DNA from: Psychroflexus sediminis
GTDB lineage: Bacteria > Bacteroidota > Bacteroidia > Flavobacteriales > Flavobacteriaceae
Direction: 5' to 3'
Assembly: GCF_900099815.1 (NCBI RefSeq)
Contig: NZ_FNCW01000003.1
Coordinates: 181,756-245,755 of the forward strand
Length of the DNA: 64,000 bases
Part shown: positions 36,522 to 46,402 of the stretch, piece by piece
Layout: each line of letters begins with the position of its first letter
Numbering within the stretch: the first letter of the stretch is position 1
Translations under genes and position numbers: made by a program
The notes under the pieces: generated by a model
Databases searched by the model: none
Told to the model about the DNA's origin: nothing
The model's input: the letters and a program-made list of their open reading frames with translations, nothing else

Positions 36522-37114
36522 ATATTCTGGTTTAGTGCTTTGATTTTTAAGTTGCAAAACTTCCGGATATCCTCAAAAAAGCTGGTGAATTCTGAGTCAA
36601 ATTCAGATTGAAAAGCCAGGTAAATGTCGGCGCCTTTATGCAGTTGGGTGTCATGTTTGGTTTTATGATTCATTTGCCTGAGAATAAGTCTTAAATCGTC
36701 TAATTTAGAATAACTCAATAACCAGTTATGTTCGATCATATAAGGAACCACCTTACCTATTTTCTTAGGCAGCAGATGCTGATTGCTCTCCAGTAAAAGG
36801 TAGAAATCTTCAGCAAAAACAGGTAGTTCTATATCGGAATATTCCTTCCAGCGTTTAGCCAAAATGTGATCATAAATCATGTCGATCACAACGCTGTTGT
36901 AATGTCCAAGTTCATCAAAAAACCGATGGGCCCCTTGAGATACCAAAGGATGGTGATCTGTAAAGTCATCAATAGCCCGATGCAGTAAAATGCCTTTCTG
37001 AATCTCCGGTGGGTAGGTCCTGTACGAACTTCCTTTTATTTCATCCGCCATGAAGTTTCCCAGTTTCAGGAATTCATCATCGCCGGAAAGAAATATGTGA
37101 GCCAGGTAATTCAT
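36518..37114 (-). CDS. Acyl carrier protein phosphodiesterase (AcpH-like)
   Basis: A 198-residue protein of the AcpH/HD-related family. MNYLAHIFLSG at the start, NFMADEIKGS, GILLHRAIDDFTDHHP and YNSVVIDMIYDHILAKRW carry the conserved His and Asp residues that hold the metal in ACP phosphodiesterase, which removes 4'-phosphopantetheine from acyl carrier protein. Length matches AcpH (193). It stands 102 bases upstream of, and divergent from, glmM. Confidence 0.88.
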   Translation of the reverse strand: MNYLAHIFLSGDDEFLKLGNFMADEIKGSSYRTYPPEIQKGILLHRAIDDFTDHHPLVSQGAHRFFDELGHYNSVVIDMIYDHILAKRWKEYSDIELPVFAEDFYLLLESNQHLLPKKIGKVVPYMIEHNWLLSYSKLDDLRLILRQMNHKTKHDTQLHKGADIYLAFQSEFDSEFTSFFEDIRKFCNLKIKALNQNI

Positions 37115-37216
37115 TGCTCTAAAATAGTTTATTAAGCAGTTTTAGCAAATTATTTACAGGTAAAATCTTTGGACTTGTATCTTTACACCAGAAAAATTTC
37201 TTTTAAATCCTAATTT

Positions 37217-38602
37217 ATGACACTTATTAAATCTATTTCTGGAATTCGAGGCACTATTGGCGGACAAGTTGGAGATAATCTGACACCGCTGGACGTCGTA
37301 AAATTCTCGGCCGCTTATGGGCAGTGGATAAAGACCCAGAGAAACAAGGAACACTACAAAGTTGTGGTGGGCCGGGATGCACGAATTTCCGGAAAGATGG
37401 TTCAGTCACTGGTGATGCATACGCTATCGGGGATGGGAATTCACGTGGTAGACCTGGACCTTTCCACCACTCCCACGGTTGAAATGGCAGTTAGTCTTGA
37501 AAATGCAGACGGAGGTATCATCCTTACGGCCAGTCATAATCCTAAACAATGGAACGCCCTAAAGCTTTTGAATAAAGACGGAGAATTTTTAAATGCCGAA
37601 GAAGGACAGCAGATTCTGAATTTTGTAGATCAGGAAAATTTTGAGTTTTCAGAAGTAGACGATTTAGGAGAAATCACCTATCACAATGCTTACATCGATC
37701 TTCATATTGAAGAAGTGGTGAATCTGGAACTTGTAGAAGTCGATCAGATAAAAGAAGCCAAAATCAAGGTGGTCGTAGATGCCGTAAACTCAACCGGAGG
37801 GATATCTATTCCGCCACTATTGGAAATGCTAGGGGTAGAAGTTGTGAAGCTTTACTGCGAACCTAACGGTGATTTTCCGCATAATCCGGAACCACTGGCC
37901 AAACACCTTACCGAATTGTCTAAAAAAGTAAAAGAAGAACATGCAGATTTCGGTATCGCTGTAGATCCGGATGTAGACCGGCTGGCTTTGGTCGATGAAA
38001 AGGGTGAAATGTTTGGAGAAGAATATACGCTGGTGAGCATTGCCGATTACGTATTGAGTCGCAAAAAAGGGCCAACGGTCAGCAATTTGTCTTCTTCTCG
38101 TGCTCTGCGCGATATCACCGAGAAACACGGGTGTGAGTATTTTGCAAGTGCGGTTGGAGAAGTGAATGTGGTGGCCAAAATGAAAGAAGTGAATGCAGTG
38201 ATTGGAGGCGAAGGGAACGGTGGAGTCATTTATCCGGAATTGCACTACGGCAGAGACAGCCTGGTGGGAGTGGCTTTGTTTCTAAGCTTGCTTTCAGAAC
38301 GGCAAATTAAGGTTTCTGAGCTCAGACAAACCTACACCTCCTACTTTATGGCAAAGGAAAAAATTGAACTGACTCCAGGTCTCGATGTGGATGCGCTTTT
38401 GAATAAGATACAGGAAAAATATAAAGCGGAAGACATCAAAACCATCGACGGCGTGAAAATCGATTTTGAGAATAACTGGGTGCACCTGAGAAAATCAAAT
38501 ACAGAACCCATCGTCAGGATTTATACAGAAGCTAAAAGTCAGGACGAGGCCGATGCTTTGGCTCAAGACTTTATCGATGAGCTGGAAGAAATGAGTAAAT
38601 AA
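37217..38602 (+). CDS. glmM: Phosphoglucosamine mutase
   Basis: A 461-residue phosphohexomutase that makes glucosamine-1-phosphate for UDP-GlcNAc, and so for peptidoglycan and lipid A. The phosphoserine is Ser106 in TASHNPKQW; the metal loop is DPDVDRLALVDEKG; the sugar loop is GGEGNGGVIYPELHYGRD; and the phosphate-binding RKSNTEPIVRIY segment is near the C-terminus. In Bacteroidetes this family also covers phosphomannomutase activity, so specificity is not certain. Single gene, ending in a shared terminator. Confidence 0.92.
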   Translation: MTLIKSISGIRGTIGGQVGDNLTPLDVVKFSAAYGQWIKTQRNKEHYKVVVGRDARISGKMVQSLVMHTLSGMGIHVVDLDLSTTPTVEMAVSLENADGGIILTASHNPKQWNALKLLNKDGEFLNAEEGQQILNFVDQENFEFSEVDDLGEITYHNAYIDLHIEEVVNLELVEVDQIKEAKIKVVVDAVNSTGGISIPPLLEMLGVEVVKLYCEPNGDFPHNPEPLAKHLTELSKKVKEEHADFGIAVDPDVDRLALVDEKGEMFGEEYTLVSIADYVLSRKKGPTVSNLSSSRALRDITEKHGCEYFASAVGEVNVVAKMKEVNAVIGGEGNGGVIYPELHYGRDSLVGVALFLSLLSERQIKVSELRQTYTSYFMAKEKIELTPGLDVDALLNKIQEKYKAEDIKTIDGVKIDFENNWVHLRKSNTEPIVRIYTEAKSQDEADALAQDFIDELEEMSK

Positions 38603-38670
38603 GCCTTCAGATGAATAGATTTCTTTAGATAAGCACAGACTCAAGCTCTGTTCCAAAGAACATAAATCAG

Positions 38671-38724
38671 AACCTAAATAAATCACCTCCAGCAGATAGA
38701 TTCTCAGGGGGATTTATTTAGGTT
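38671..38724. terminator. Bidirectional terminator between glmM and acyltransferase
   Basis: A perfect 14-bp inverted repeat, AACCTAAATAAATC (38671-38684) and GATTTATTTAGGTT (38711-38724), encloses a 26-base loop, with T runs to its right. It lies between convergent genes; the right arm overlaps the stop codon of the minus-strand acyltransferase gene. Confidence 0.7.
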
Positions 38725-39590
38725 TTTCTGTGTTTCCAGCGCTTGTGCGTCCACAGGTAGTAAGCGGGTTCCTCACGAATTTGCTCTTCCAGTAACTTCA
38801 GAAAATGATCTGTGATTTCATAGTTTGGAATCGACTTAGGCTCATCGGTGATAAGTTCGAACTGACACTTGTAATAGCCGCGTTTCAGCTTGGAAATTCT
38901 GGCATAAACAACGGCATGATCCAGTCTTTTGGCAAGCATTTCGGCGCCTGTATACACAGGAACCTCAACCCCCATAAACTCCTGCCAGTGAAAAGCCTTG
39001 TCTTTCTTGGGAGACTGGTCGGATATGAAACCACTCACGGTTAACTCGCCTTTTGCAGTGACTTTGTTTAACACATGAACCGTTTCTTTGGTAGTGATCA
39101 GGTAGGTATCGTATTTAGCTCTTATCCGTTTCACTAATCTATCGAAATATTTGTTCTTCAGTTGCTTATAGACCCCATAACCTTTATGATTGATAAAGGT
39201 TTGTAAAATGAAAATCCATTCCCAGTTTCCATAATGTCCAAGGATTATAATGGCGCTTTTATTTTTGCGTTCCAAATCTGAAAAAACGGATAAATTTTCA
39301 AACTTAAAACGTTTCTCTACTTCTGCTTTGGACATGGAAATCGATTTGATCGACTCAAAGATCATATCGCATAAATGTTTATAAAATTTCTTTGCTATAG
39401 CTTCATGCTCCGACTTTGAATAGTCCGGGAATGCGAGTTTTAGATTATCCATAACTACTTTTTTACGATAGGCAAACAGATTATATACCAAAACATAAAC
39501 CAGGTCTGAAAGGAGATAAATAAGTTGAAAGGGAAGTTTTGAAATCAGCCATAAAAATGGGTAGATTAAAACATAAATCAGTAATTGCAT
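38718..39590 (-). CDS. Lysophospholipid/lipid A acyltransferase (LpxL/HtrB-like)
   Basis: A 290-residue inner-membrane-associated acyltransferase of the LpxL family, which adds secondary acyl chains to lipid A. The catalytic HX4E motif is HYGNWEW; an N-terminal membrane helix and the basic C-terminal end YYLWTHKRWKHR fit the family. The length matches LpxL (about 290-306). Substrate chain is unknown. It is divergent from the rhomboid gene with about 55 bases between starts. Confidence 0.9.
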   Translation of the reverse strand: MQLLIYVLIYPFLWLISKLPFQLIYLLSDLVYVLVYNLFAYRKKVVMDNLKLAFPDYSKSEHEAIAKKFYKHLCDMIFESIKSISMSKAEVEKRFKFENLSVFSDLERKNKSAIIILGHYGNWEWIFILQTFINHKGYGVYKQLKNKYFDRLVKRIRAKYDTYLITTKETVHVLNKVTAKGELTVSGFISDQSPKKDKAFHWQEFMGVEVPVYTGAEMLAKRLDHAVVYARISKLKRGYYKCQFELITDEPKSIPNYEITDHFLKLLEEQIREEPAYYLWTHKRWKHRKT

Positions 39591-39646
39591 TTAGCCAAAT
39601 TTTGTGCAAAGATAGGTATATTTGGCCTTTTGAGATTTAAAAAATT

Positions 39647-40294
39647 ATGGGAGGATTAGGTTTTATAGTTATTGCAATTATAGCAGCAAACGTGTTGATG
39701 TCTTTTAAGGGATTCAAGGATTCCGAATTTTTTAATCGCTATAAATTTGAGGTCTCCTCTATCAAAGCAGGGGAAAAAATTAGAATATTGAGTTCTGCAT
39801 TTCTTCATGTACATACCACGCATCTCTTAGTCAATATGCTGACCTTGTATTTTTTTGCTTCCAGTGTGTTGAATTTTCTTGGAACTGGTGGTTTTCTGTT
39901 GGTGTATTTTGGAAGTCTGATCCTGGGTAATTTACTATCCCTTCAATTTCATAAAGACGAAAGTAACTATACTGCTGTAGGAGCGAGCGGGGCCGTAGTA
40001 GGTGTTTTATATGCGGCTATTTTGCTTCAGCCAGACATGATGCTGGGTTTGTTTTTTATCATACCCATCCCCGCCTATGTGTTTGGGATAGGGTATTTGT
40101 TTTACTCGATCTGGGGGATGCGAGCTAGAAGGGATAATGTAGGCCATGATGCTCATTTTGGTGGCGCCATGGGAGGCTATTTTATTACCCTGTTACTTTC
40201 ACCCTGGGTGCTGCAGGATCATTTGCTGATGGTAATTTTACTCGCTATTCCCATTGTTGTTCTTTTCGTGCTTCAGAAAACAGGCAAACTATAA
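39647..40294 (+). CDS. Rhomboid family intramembrane serine protease
   Basis: A 215-residue membrane protease with six helices. The nucleophile is Ser114 in GASGAVVG, and the general base His170 is in GHDAHFGGAMGG. The upstream HTTHLLVNM segment (around residue 58) is the expected L1/helix 2 His-Asn region. Substrates unknown. Monocistronic or weakly linked to the PASTA gene 70 bases downstream. Confidence 0.94.
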   Translation: MGGLGFIVIAIIAANVLMSFKGFKDSEFFNRYKFEVSSIKAGEKIRILSSAFLHVHTTHLLVNMLTLYFFASSVLNFLGTGGFLLVYFGSLILGNLLSLQFHKDESNYTAVGASGAVVGVLYAAILLQPDMMLGLFFIIPIPAYVFGIGYLFYSIWGMRARRDNVGHDAHFGGAMGGYFITLLLSPWVLQDHLLMVILLAIPIVVLFVLQKTGKL

Positions 40295-40364
40295 TTTTTT
40301 ACATTCTGTCCCGTTAATTTTATTCTAGCTTCGGCATAACCTATATTTGTAATTATTTTTGTTT

Positions 40365-40919
40365 ATGAAATTCTTCAAATTTATTTTTAGCAAAATCTTT
40401 TTGCTTCAGTTAATTTTAGCAGTCCTGGTTTTAGTGGTTTTAGTCTTTAGTACGCTTAAATATCTGGATATAGCAACCGACCATAATGAAACCGTTTCAG
40501 TCCCCGATTTGTCCAAATTTCAACTGGATATCGTCGATAAAAAACTGGAGGAAATGAACTTGAGACGTGAAATTTTAGATTCCGCCAATTTCAATCCAAA
40601 TTACCCCCCGTACTCTGTTTTGGATCAGGTTCCAAAACCAGGAAAGCAGGTCAAAGAAAATCGTAAAATTTATCTCACACTTAATCCATCCGGTTATATC
40701 AATGTGGAGATTCCTGAAAATTTAATCAGAAAGACAAGGCGTCAGGTTGAGCCTACACTGATAGCATTAGGCTTTCAAATCGGTGAAATTATCAAAAAAC
40801 GAGATATTGCCAAAGGAGCAATACTCGAGTTGAGACACAATGGGGAAACCATAAAAGCTGGAGATAAGCTCCCCAAAACAAGTACTATTGACTTAGTCGT
40901 GGGTGATGGAAGCCTGTAG
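40365..40919 (+). CDS. PASTA-domain membrane protein
   Basis: A 184-residue bitopic protein beginning at the ATG at 40365 (MKFFKFIFSKIF), with one N-terminal membrane helix (about 9-31). Two PASTA repeats follow: VSVPDLSKFQLDIVDKKLEE (about 41-108) and VEIPENLIRKTRRQVEPTL (about 112-182). PASTA domains bind unlinked peptidoglycan or beta-lactams in kinases and PBPs; no kinase is attached here. Its end runs into the RluD-type gene region. Confidence 0.88.
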   Translation: MKFFKFIFSKIFLLQLILAVLVLVVLVFSTLKYLDIATDHNETVSVPDLSKFQLDIVDKKLEEMNLRREILDSANFNPNYPPYSVLDQVPKPGKQVKENRKIYLTLNPSGYINVEIPENLIRKTRRQVEPTLIALGFQIGEIIKKRDIAKGAILELRHNGETIKAGDKLPKTSTIDLVVGDGSL

Positions 40920-40959
40920 GCTTATTTTTTACCCTTCTGAGTCACAAATTTTAAACAGC

Positions 40960-41997
40960 ATGCAGGAACAAGATAATTTAGAAGATAATGATGATCTATA
41001 TGAGCATCATAGTTTTACAGCAACCCAGGGTCAAGAGCCACTGCGCGTAGATAAATTTTTAATGAATTTTATAGAAAATGCTACTCGTAATAAAGTTCAG
41101 CAAGCTGCTAAAGATGGAAATATCTACGTCAATGGTGTGGCTGTTAAGCAAAACTATAAGGTGAAAGCTGGTGACGAAGTAAAAGTGCTTTTGGCTTATC
41201 CTCCTTATGAAAACTTACTCACTCCGGAAGACATTCCTTTGGATATCGCTTATGAAGATGATTCTCTATTAGTGGTCAATAAACCTGCTGGAATGGTAGT
41301 GCATCCCGGTCATGGGAATTATTCAGGAACGCTGATCAATGCTTTGATTTATCACTTTGATAATTTACCGAATAATAGCAGCGATCGTCCCGGACTGGTT
41401 CATCGAATCGATAAGGATACCAGCGGACTTTTGGTGATTGCCAAAACCGAATCGGCTATGGCTTACCTTACCAATCAATTTTTTCATAAAACCAGCAAGC
41501 GAGAATATGTGGCTTTAGTGTGGGGAAACATGGATGATGATGAAGGAACTATCGAAGGCAATATTGGTAGAAATCCTAAAAATCGACTTCAAAACATCGT
41601 TTATCTTGGAGATGAAGCCGACCAGGGGAAACCAGCGGTTACCCACTATAAAGTGATTGAGCGTTTAGGCTACGTGACCCTGATCTCTTGTCAGTTGGAA
41701 ACAGGAAGAACACACCAGATCCGTGTACACCTTAAGCATATCGGTCATACTCTGTTCAACGATGAACGTTATGGTGGTGATAAGATTCTAAAAGGAACTA
41801 CTTTTACGAAGTATAAACAGTTTGTAGATAATTGTTTTAAAATTCTTCCGCGTCAGGCACTTCATGCCAAAACTTTAGCCTTTGAACATCCGGTGACTAA
41901 GGAATGGATGGAATTTGATTCTGAAGTCCCTTCAGATATTTCAGACTGTGTAGAGCGCTGGAGAAATTATGCCAAAAACAGCAAGGATAACATCTAA
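40960..41997 (+). CDS. RluD-family pseudouridine synthase
   Basis: A 345-residue rRNA pseudouridine synthase. The preferred start is the ATG at 40960 (MQEQDNLEDNDDLYEHH); an upstream in-frame ATG at 40903 would overlap the PASTA gene. An S4 RNA-binding domain (RVDKFLMNFIENATRNKVQ) is followed by the RluA/RluD catalytic motif HRIDKDTSGLLVIAKT with its nucleophilic Asp. It would modify 23S rRNA positions; which ones is inferred from RluD. Confidence 0.92.
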   Translation: MQEQDNLEDNDDLYEHHSFTATQGQEPLRVDKFLMNFIENATRNKVQQAAKDGNIYVNGVAVKQNYKVKAGDEVKVLLAYPPYENLLTPEDIPLDIAYEDDSLLVVNKPAGMVVHPGHGNYSGTLINALIYHFDNLPNNSSDRPGLVHRIDKDTSGLLVIAKTESAMAYLTNQFFHKTSKREYVALVWGNMDDDEGTIEGNIGRNPKNRLQNIVYLGDEADQGKPAVTHYKVIERLGYVTLISCQLETGRTHQIRVHLKHIGHTLFNDERYGGDKILKGTTFTKYKQFVDNCFKILPRQALHAKTLAFEHPVTKEWMEFDSEVPSDISDCVERWRNYAKNSKDNI

Positions 41998-42084
41998 ACA
42001 AAGCAATTCTAACAGTCTTATCTTAAATTATTAGTTAACGCGATTTTTTGCCTGCCTAATTTCCTTTATTTTTAAACTAAAAAA

Positions 42085-42846
42085 ATGAAATTAATCGTAT
42101 CTCCTGCCAAATCACTCAATCAAGAGGATCAACTACCTACAGATCGCTATACCAAGCCGGTTTTTGAAGAAACCGCCGCGCAAATCAATCGTAAACTGGC
42201 GAGAATGAGTAAAGACGACATTGCTGAACTCATGAGTATAAGCGATAAGCTCGCGGATCTCAATTATGGACGATATCAGGATTTTGAAGAAAAACATACT
42301 CCTGAAAATGCCAGACCCGCTATTTATATGTTCGACGGGGATGTTTATACAGGGATTGATGCCTATTCCATTCCAAAAGATAAGCTAGAAAATCTACAAA
42401 ATTCACTGCGAATTTTGTCAGGGATGTACGGTGTTCTTCGTCCCTTAGATCTTATTCAGCCTTACAGGCTTGAAATGGGAACAAAATTAGCCATAGAGTC
42501 AAATGACAATCTGTATGAGCTTTGGCAGGACAAAGTGACTTCTCAACTCAATTCAGAATTGGAAGCAGATGAACTGCTTATCAATTTAGCAAGTCAGGAG
42601 TACTTCAAAGCTGTCAATTCTAAAAAGCTGCATGCTGAAATCATTTCTCCCGTGTTTAAAGATTTTAAAAATGGGACATTGAAAATCATCAGTTTTTATG
42701 CTAAAAAAGCCCGAGGACTTATGGTAAGGTATATCATAGACCATGAGGTTAAAACCCTTGAAGGTATTAAAGGATTTAATTATGAAGACTATCACTTTTC
42801 TGAAGAACATACAGAGAAAGAAAGTGAGCCCGTCTTTATCAGATAA
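42085..42846 (+). CDS. yaaA: YaaA-family peroxide stress protein
   Basis: A 253-residue protein of the DUF328/YaaA family. Family hallmarks are [12 protein letters not shown] at the start, the [20 protein letters not shown] block, the [14 protein letters not shown]-like segment (here [14 protein letters not shown]), and [13 protein letters not shown]. In E. coli it lowers free iron and protects DNA during peroxide stress. Length matches (about 257). It ends directly before the PH-domain gene. Confidence 0.92.
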   Translation: MKLIVSPAKSLNQEDQLPTDRYTKPVFEETAAQINRKLARMSKDDIAELMSISDKLADLNYGRYQDFEEKHTPENARPAIYMFDGDVYTGIDAYSIPKDKLENLQNSLRILSGMYGVLRPLDLIQPYRLEMGTKLAIESNDNLYELWQDKVTSQLNSELEADELLINLASQEYFKAVNSKKLHAEIISPVFKDFKNGTLKIISFYAKKARGLMVRYIIDHEVKTLEGIKGFNYEDYHFSEEHTEKESEPVFIR

Positions 42847-42852
42847 GTGAAG

Positions 42853-43305
42853 ATGAAATTCAAAAGTCGTATAGACAAAACCTTTATTTTTATTTTTTGT
42901 TTATTATCACTTCTTTTTGGCATATTGATTAGCCAGAATTTGCTGATGATGAATTTTTCAGAAACTTATGTCTTTGTTTTGGCTACTATTGTTGCTTCGC
43001 TTTGGTTACTGGTGATTTGGATTTTTTTGGATACGAGTTATAAAATAACCGATCGGAAGGTCAGTTACAGAAGCGGGCCTTTTTATGGAAATATCCCTCT
43101 GGAGCAAATCAAAAAAGTTATGCTAGATAAAACCTCATGGAAAGGTAAAAAGATCGCTTTAGCTAAAAAAGGTTTAGTCCTCATCTACAATGGGGATAAA
43201 GAAATTTATTTTGCACCAAAAACCAATGATTCCTTTGTTGAATATCTAAAAAAAGTCACTTCTGATATTGTCATTGAGCAAAATCAGTTTCATTCGTTAA
43301 AATAA
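42853..43305 (+). CDS. Bacterial PH-domain membrane protein
   Basis: A 150-residue protein starting at the ATG at 42853; a GTG at 42847, directly after the YaaA stop, is also possible. Two N-terminal hydrophobic helices (about residues 10-27 and 36-56) precede a small beta domain with YKITDRKVSYRSGPFYGNIPL, typical of bacterial PH-like domains. Function unknown. Probably co-transcribed with yaaA; its end overlaps the DUF779 gene on the opposite strand by 16 bases. Confidence 0.72.
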   Translation: MKFKSRIDKTFIFIFCLLSLLFGILISQNLLMMNFSETYVFVLATIVASLWLLVIWIFLDTSYKITDRKVSYRSGPFYGNIPLEQIKKVMLDKTSWKGKKIALAKKGLVLIYNGDKEIYFAPKTNDSFVEYLKKVTSDIVIEQNQFHSLK

Positions 43306-43649
43306 AGCTCTTCCTCTTTTGTAAGCAGTCTGGATTTAATCAAGAACCGGTAACCTTCTGGAATTTCCAAAGAAAAACTAGAACCACGGCCTTGAGTTAC
43401 ATCTACCGTAAGATGAGTATGTTTCCAATAGTCAAACTGAGCTTCATTCATATAAAATTTCACTCCGCCAATCTCTCCCATAAGAATATCAGATTCATCC
43501 AGATAAAAATCCTCTTCAGGCAGCAGCATAGGTGAAGAGCCATCGCAACAACCTCCACTTTGATGAAAAATGACTTTTCCATGTTTAGCTTTCAAGTCTT
43601 GTAAAAGTTTTTCTGCTCTTTTAGTGATATCTACTCGGGTATACACCAT
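43290..43649 (-). CDS. DUF779 protein (aldehyde dehydrogenase partner)
   Basis: A 119-residue protein of the DUF779 family. The Cys-rich HQSGGCCDGSSPMLLPE motif near residue 30 is the family signature. DUF779 genes commonly lie beside aldehyde dehydrogenases, as here (112 bases downstream of the ALDH gene on the same strand). Function is unknown; the conserved Cys residues suggest metal or thiol chemistry. Confidence 0.88.
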   Translation of the reverse strand: MVYTRVDITKRAEKLLQDLKAKHGKVIFHQSGGCCDGSSPMLLPEEDFYLDESDILMGEIGGVKFYMNEAQFDYWKHTHLTVDVTQGRGSSFSLEIPEGYRFLIKSRLLTKEEELYFNE

Positions 43650-43761
43650 GTGAAATTGGTTTAAAAGTTGAAATCAAACCTCTTAACTTCTAAATTACCA
43701 CAATCTAATTCTGGGTAACCTAAAAACTTAAGATGTATGATATTGCGGTTTTTAATCAGGT

Positions 43762-45261
43762 CTAAAAGAAACCAAGTTTGTTTCTGTCATAAGAAATCAG
43801 CATGTTTTTGGTTTGACGATAGTGGTTGAGCATCATCAAGTGATTTTCTCGGCCAAAACCAGATTTCTTGTAACCGCCAAAGGGTGCATGTGCTGGGTAA
43901 TCATGGTAACAATTGACCCAAACTCTACCCGCTTTTATGGCTCTGGGTATTTGATAAAGTTGGTGAGCATCTCGAGTCCATACACCGGCCCCAAGTCCGT
44001 AAAGTGTGTCGTTAGCAATTTCTATAGCTTCAGCTTCATCCTTGAATTTACAAACGGCAAGGACAGGTCCGAAAATCTCTTCCTGGAACACTCTCATCTT
44101 GTTATGGCCTTCCAGAATTGTAGGCTGAATGTAAAAGCCATCCGCATATTCACCGCTTGCTTTGAAAGCTTCTCCACCACAAAGCACCTTTGCCCCCTCA
44201 TCTTTACCAATGTTCATATAGGACAGTATTTTTTCATACTGGTCGTTGGAAGCCTGAGCTCCTATTTGAGTATTGGGGTCGAAGGGATCTCCCTGGATGA
44301 TAGCTTTGGTGCGTTTTACAACACGATCCATAAACTTGTCGTAAATATCTTCTTGAACCAATAGTCGAGAAGGGCAGGTACAAACTTCCCCTTGATTGAA
44401 GGCAAACAAAACGGCTCCCTCAATACATTTATCCAAAAACTCATCGTCCTGATCCATGACCGAATTGAAGAATATATTGGGTGATTTTCCCCCTAACTCC
44501 ATGGTCACGGGATTTAGATTTTTGGAAGCATATTGCATAATCATTTGTCCGGTTGTCGTTTCTCCTGTGAAAGCCACTTTATTCACCTTGGAACTTGAGG
44601 CTAAAGGTTTTCCTGCTTCAGGACCAAAACCGTGAATTACATTCAAAACCCCTGGAGGGAGTAAATGGCCTATTTTTTCCATGAGAAATGTTGCTGAACT
44701 CGGGGTTTGTTCGGCTGGTTTTAAAACCACGCAATTTCCAGAGGCTAGGGCAGGAGCTACTTTCCAGGCAAGCATAAGCATTGGGAAATTCCAGGGAATG
44801 ATTTGCGCGACTACACCAAGAGGTTCTTTTATGATGAGAGAAAGAGTGTTTTCATTCAGTTCTGTTGCACTTCCTTCTTCAGCTCTTATTACTGAAGCAA
44901 AATATCTAAAATGATCTACAGCAAGGGGAATATCTGCATTTACAGTTTCTCTGATGGCTTTACCATTGTCATAGGTATCTATGGCCGCAAACTCATCGAG
45001 GTTGTCCTGAATCACGTCTGCGATCTTTTGCAAAATAGAGGATCTGTGAGCTGCAGAAGTATTTCCCCAGGCTTCTTTTGCCGCATTGGCAGCATCTACT
45101 GCATTCTCTACATCTTCTTTTTGAGATCGGGGGTATTTGGCAATCAATTGATTATTGGTAGGTGACGTATTTTCAAAATATTGCCCACCGATAGGATCTA
45201 TGAACTCTCCATTGATATAGTTGCCGTACTTTTCCTTGAATTTTGGCTTTGTGTAATTCAT
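43762..45261 (-). CDS. Aldehyde dehydrogenase family protein (acetaldehyde type)
   Basis: A 499-residue NAD(P)-dependent aldehyde dehydrogenase. Glu255 is in [11 protein letters not shown] and the nucleophile is Cys294 in [11 protein letters not shown], with a second Cys two residues later. [14 protein letters not shown] and the [15 protein letters not shown] ending fit the ExaC/AldB group that oxidises acetaldehyde and other short or aromatic aldehydes. It forms an apparent operon with DUF779. An AraC-type regulator is divergent upstream, a layout common for aldehyde- or alcohol-inducible dehydrogenases. Confidence 0.93.
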   Translation of the reverse strand: MNYTKPKFKEKYGNYINGEFIDPIGGQYFENTSPTNNQLIAKYPRSQKEDVENAVDAANAAKEAWGNTSAAHRSSILQKIADVIQDNLDEFAAIDTYDNGKAIRETVNADIPLAVDHFRYFASVIRAEEGSATELNENTLSLIIKEPLGVVAQIIPWNFPMLMLAWKVAPALASGNCVVLKPAEQTPSSATFLMEKIGHLLPPGVLNVIHGFGPEAGKPLASSSKVNKVAFTGETTTGQMIMQYASKNLNPVTMELGGKSPNIFFNSVMDQDDEFLDKCIEGAVLFAFNQGEVCTCPSRLLVQEDIYDKFMDRVVKRTKAIIQGDPFDPNTQIGAQASNDQYEKILSYMNIGKDEGAKVLCGGEAFKASGEYADGFYIQPTILEGHNKMRVFQEEIFGPVLAVCKFKDEAEAIEIANDTLYGLGAGVWTRDAHQLYQIPRAIKAGRVWVNCYHDYPAHAPFGGYKKSGFGRENHLMMLNHYRQTKNMLISYDRNKLGFF

Positions 45262-45380
45262 AATATTATGTATTTAGAAATTAGAATTAGTTAAAATTAG
45301 TCTATAATAATTGTTTATTGTATAATAATCCTATTTTTAAATATCATTATCCTCTTTTGTTTAAGACTTTATAAAAGCTC

Positions 45381-46286
45381 ATGTTACAATCCCGTCAAAG
45401 CCCAAGAAAAATTGAAACCCTAGTCGAAAACAGAAGGGTATACTCTGCTGATTTCGCCGAGATGAATATTTATGAAACCCGTAAAAAGGCGGATCAGGTT
45501 TACCTGGAGTTTGATTTTCCCATCATAGCCAGTATGATTTCGGGTAAGAAAATTATGCATTTAGAAAACAAAGCTACTTTTGATTTTCTTCCTGGTGAAT
45601 CTGTTGTTTTACCAGCCAAGAAGAAAATGATTATTGACTTTCCAGAGGCCACAATAGATTCTCCGACGCTATGTATGGCTCTCGGTATAGATTCTCAAAA
45701 AATTCAGGAAACGATTGAAGCCTATCAAAATGCCACTGAAATTGAAGATCATTTTGTGATGAGTTCTAATCTTAATTTGTCCCCCCTCCACCTCAATAAC
45801 AATATGCAGGTGCAACAACTTATTGACAGACTCTTACAAACGTTTACAAGCGGTCATAAATCCAAAGATGCATTGCTAGATCTCATGATAAAAGAACTGA
45901 TTTTACGTTTATTGCAAACCAACGCACGAGCTGCATTACTCGATGAAACTTCCTGCCTGTTTGATAATAATAGAATGGCTTTTGTTTTAAAATATATACG
46001 TGAGAATTATAGAGAAGATATAAGCGTTGAGAATTTAGCTGATAAAGCCTGTATGAGTTCCTCTCATTTTTATAAGACTTTTAAAAACACACTTGGAGAA
46101 ACCCCGATAGAGTATTTGAATCGAGAACGCTTAAAACAAGCCAAAAAGCTTATCAGAACTTCATCTTCCAAACTCTCTGAAATTGCCTTTTCATGCGGTT
46201 TCAATAGTTCCAGTTATTTCAATACGCAATTCAAAAAACAGGAAGGAATGACTCCCAGTCAATTTAGAAAATCATTTTTTGATTAA
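45381..46286 (+). CDS. AraC-family transcriptional regulator
   Basis: A 301-residue regulator. The N-terminal half resembles the AraC_N/cupin-like effector domain (SMISGKKIMHLENKATFDFLPGE region). The C-terminal ~100 residues contain two helix-turn-helix motifs (ISVENLADKACMSSSHFYKTF and LSEIAFSCGFNSSSYFNTQFKK). It is divergent from the aldehyde dehydrogenase gene with about 120 bases between starts, so it probably controls that gene in response to an aldehyde or alcohol (inference). Confidence 0.9.
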   Translation: MLQSRQSPRKIETLVENRRVYSADFAEMNIYETRKKADQVYLEFDFPIIASMISGKKIMHLENKATFDFLPGESVVLPAKKKMIIDFPEATIDSPTLCMALGIDSQKIQETIEAYQNATEIEDHFVMSSNLNLSPLHLNNNMQVQQLIDRLLQTFTSGHKSKDALLDLMIKELILRLLQTNARAALLDETSCLFDNNRMAFVLKYIRENYREDISVENLADKACMSSSHFYKTFKNTLGETPIEYLNRERLKQAKKLIRTSSSKLSEIAFSCGFNSSSYFNTQFKKQEGMTPSQFRKSFFD

Positions 46287-46402
46287 GCTTCAAAAACTGA
46301 TATTTATCATATAATCCTGATTTTTAGTCGGTTTTGTAACTTTAGTATCTTTCCCGGTTTCATGTTCATCTTAATTTAGCTTCATACTTAAAAAAACAAA
46401 TT

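Noticed and set aside
40903-40959. Upstream ATG of the pseudouridine synthase
   Set aside because: It overlaps the PASTA gene and adds a non-conserved stretch; the ATG at 40960 gives the usual N-terminus.
43813-44364. 183-codon plus-strand frame inside the aldehyde dehydrogenase gene
   Set aside because: Lies wholly opposite a conserved enzyme whose motifs are intact, so it is a shadow frame.
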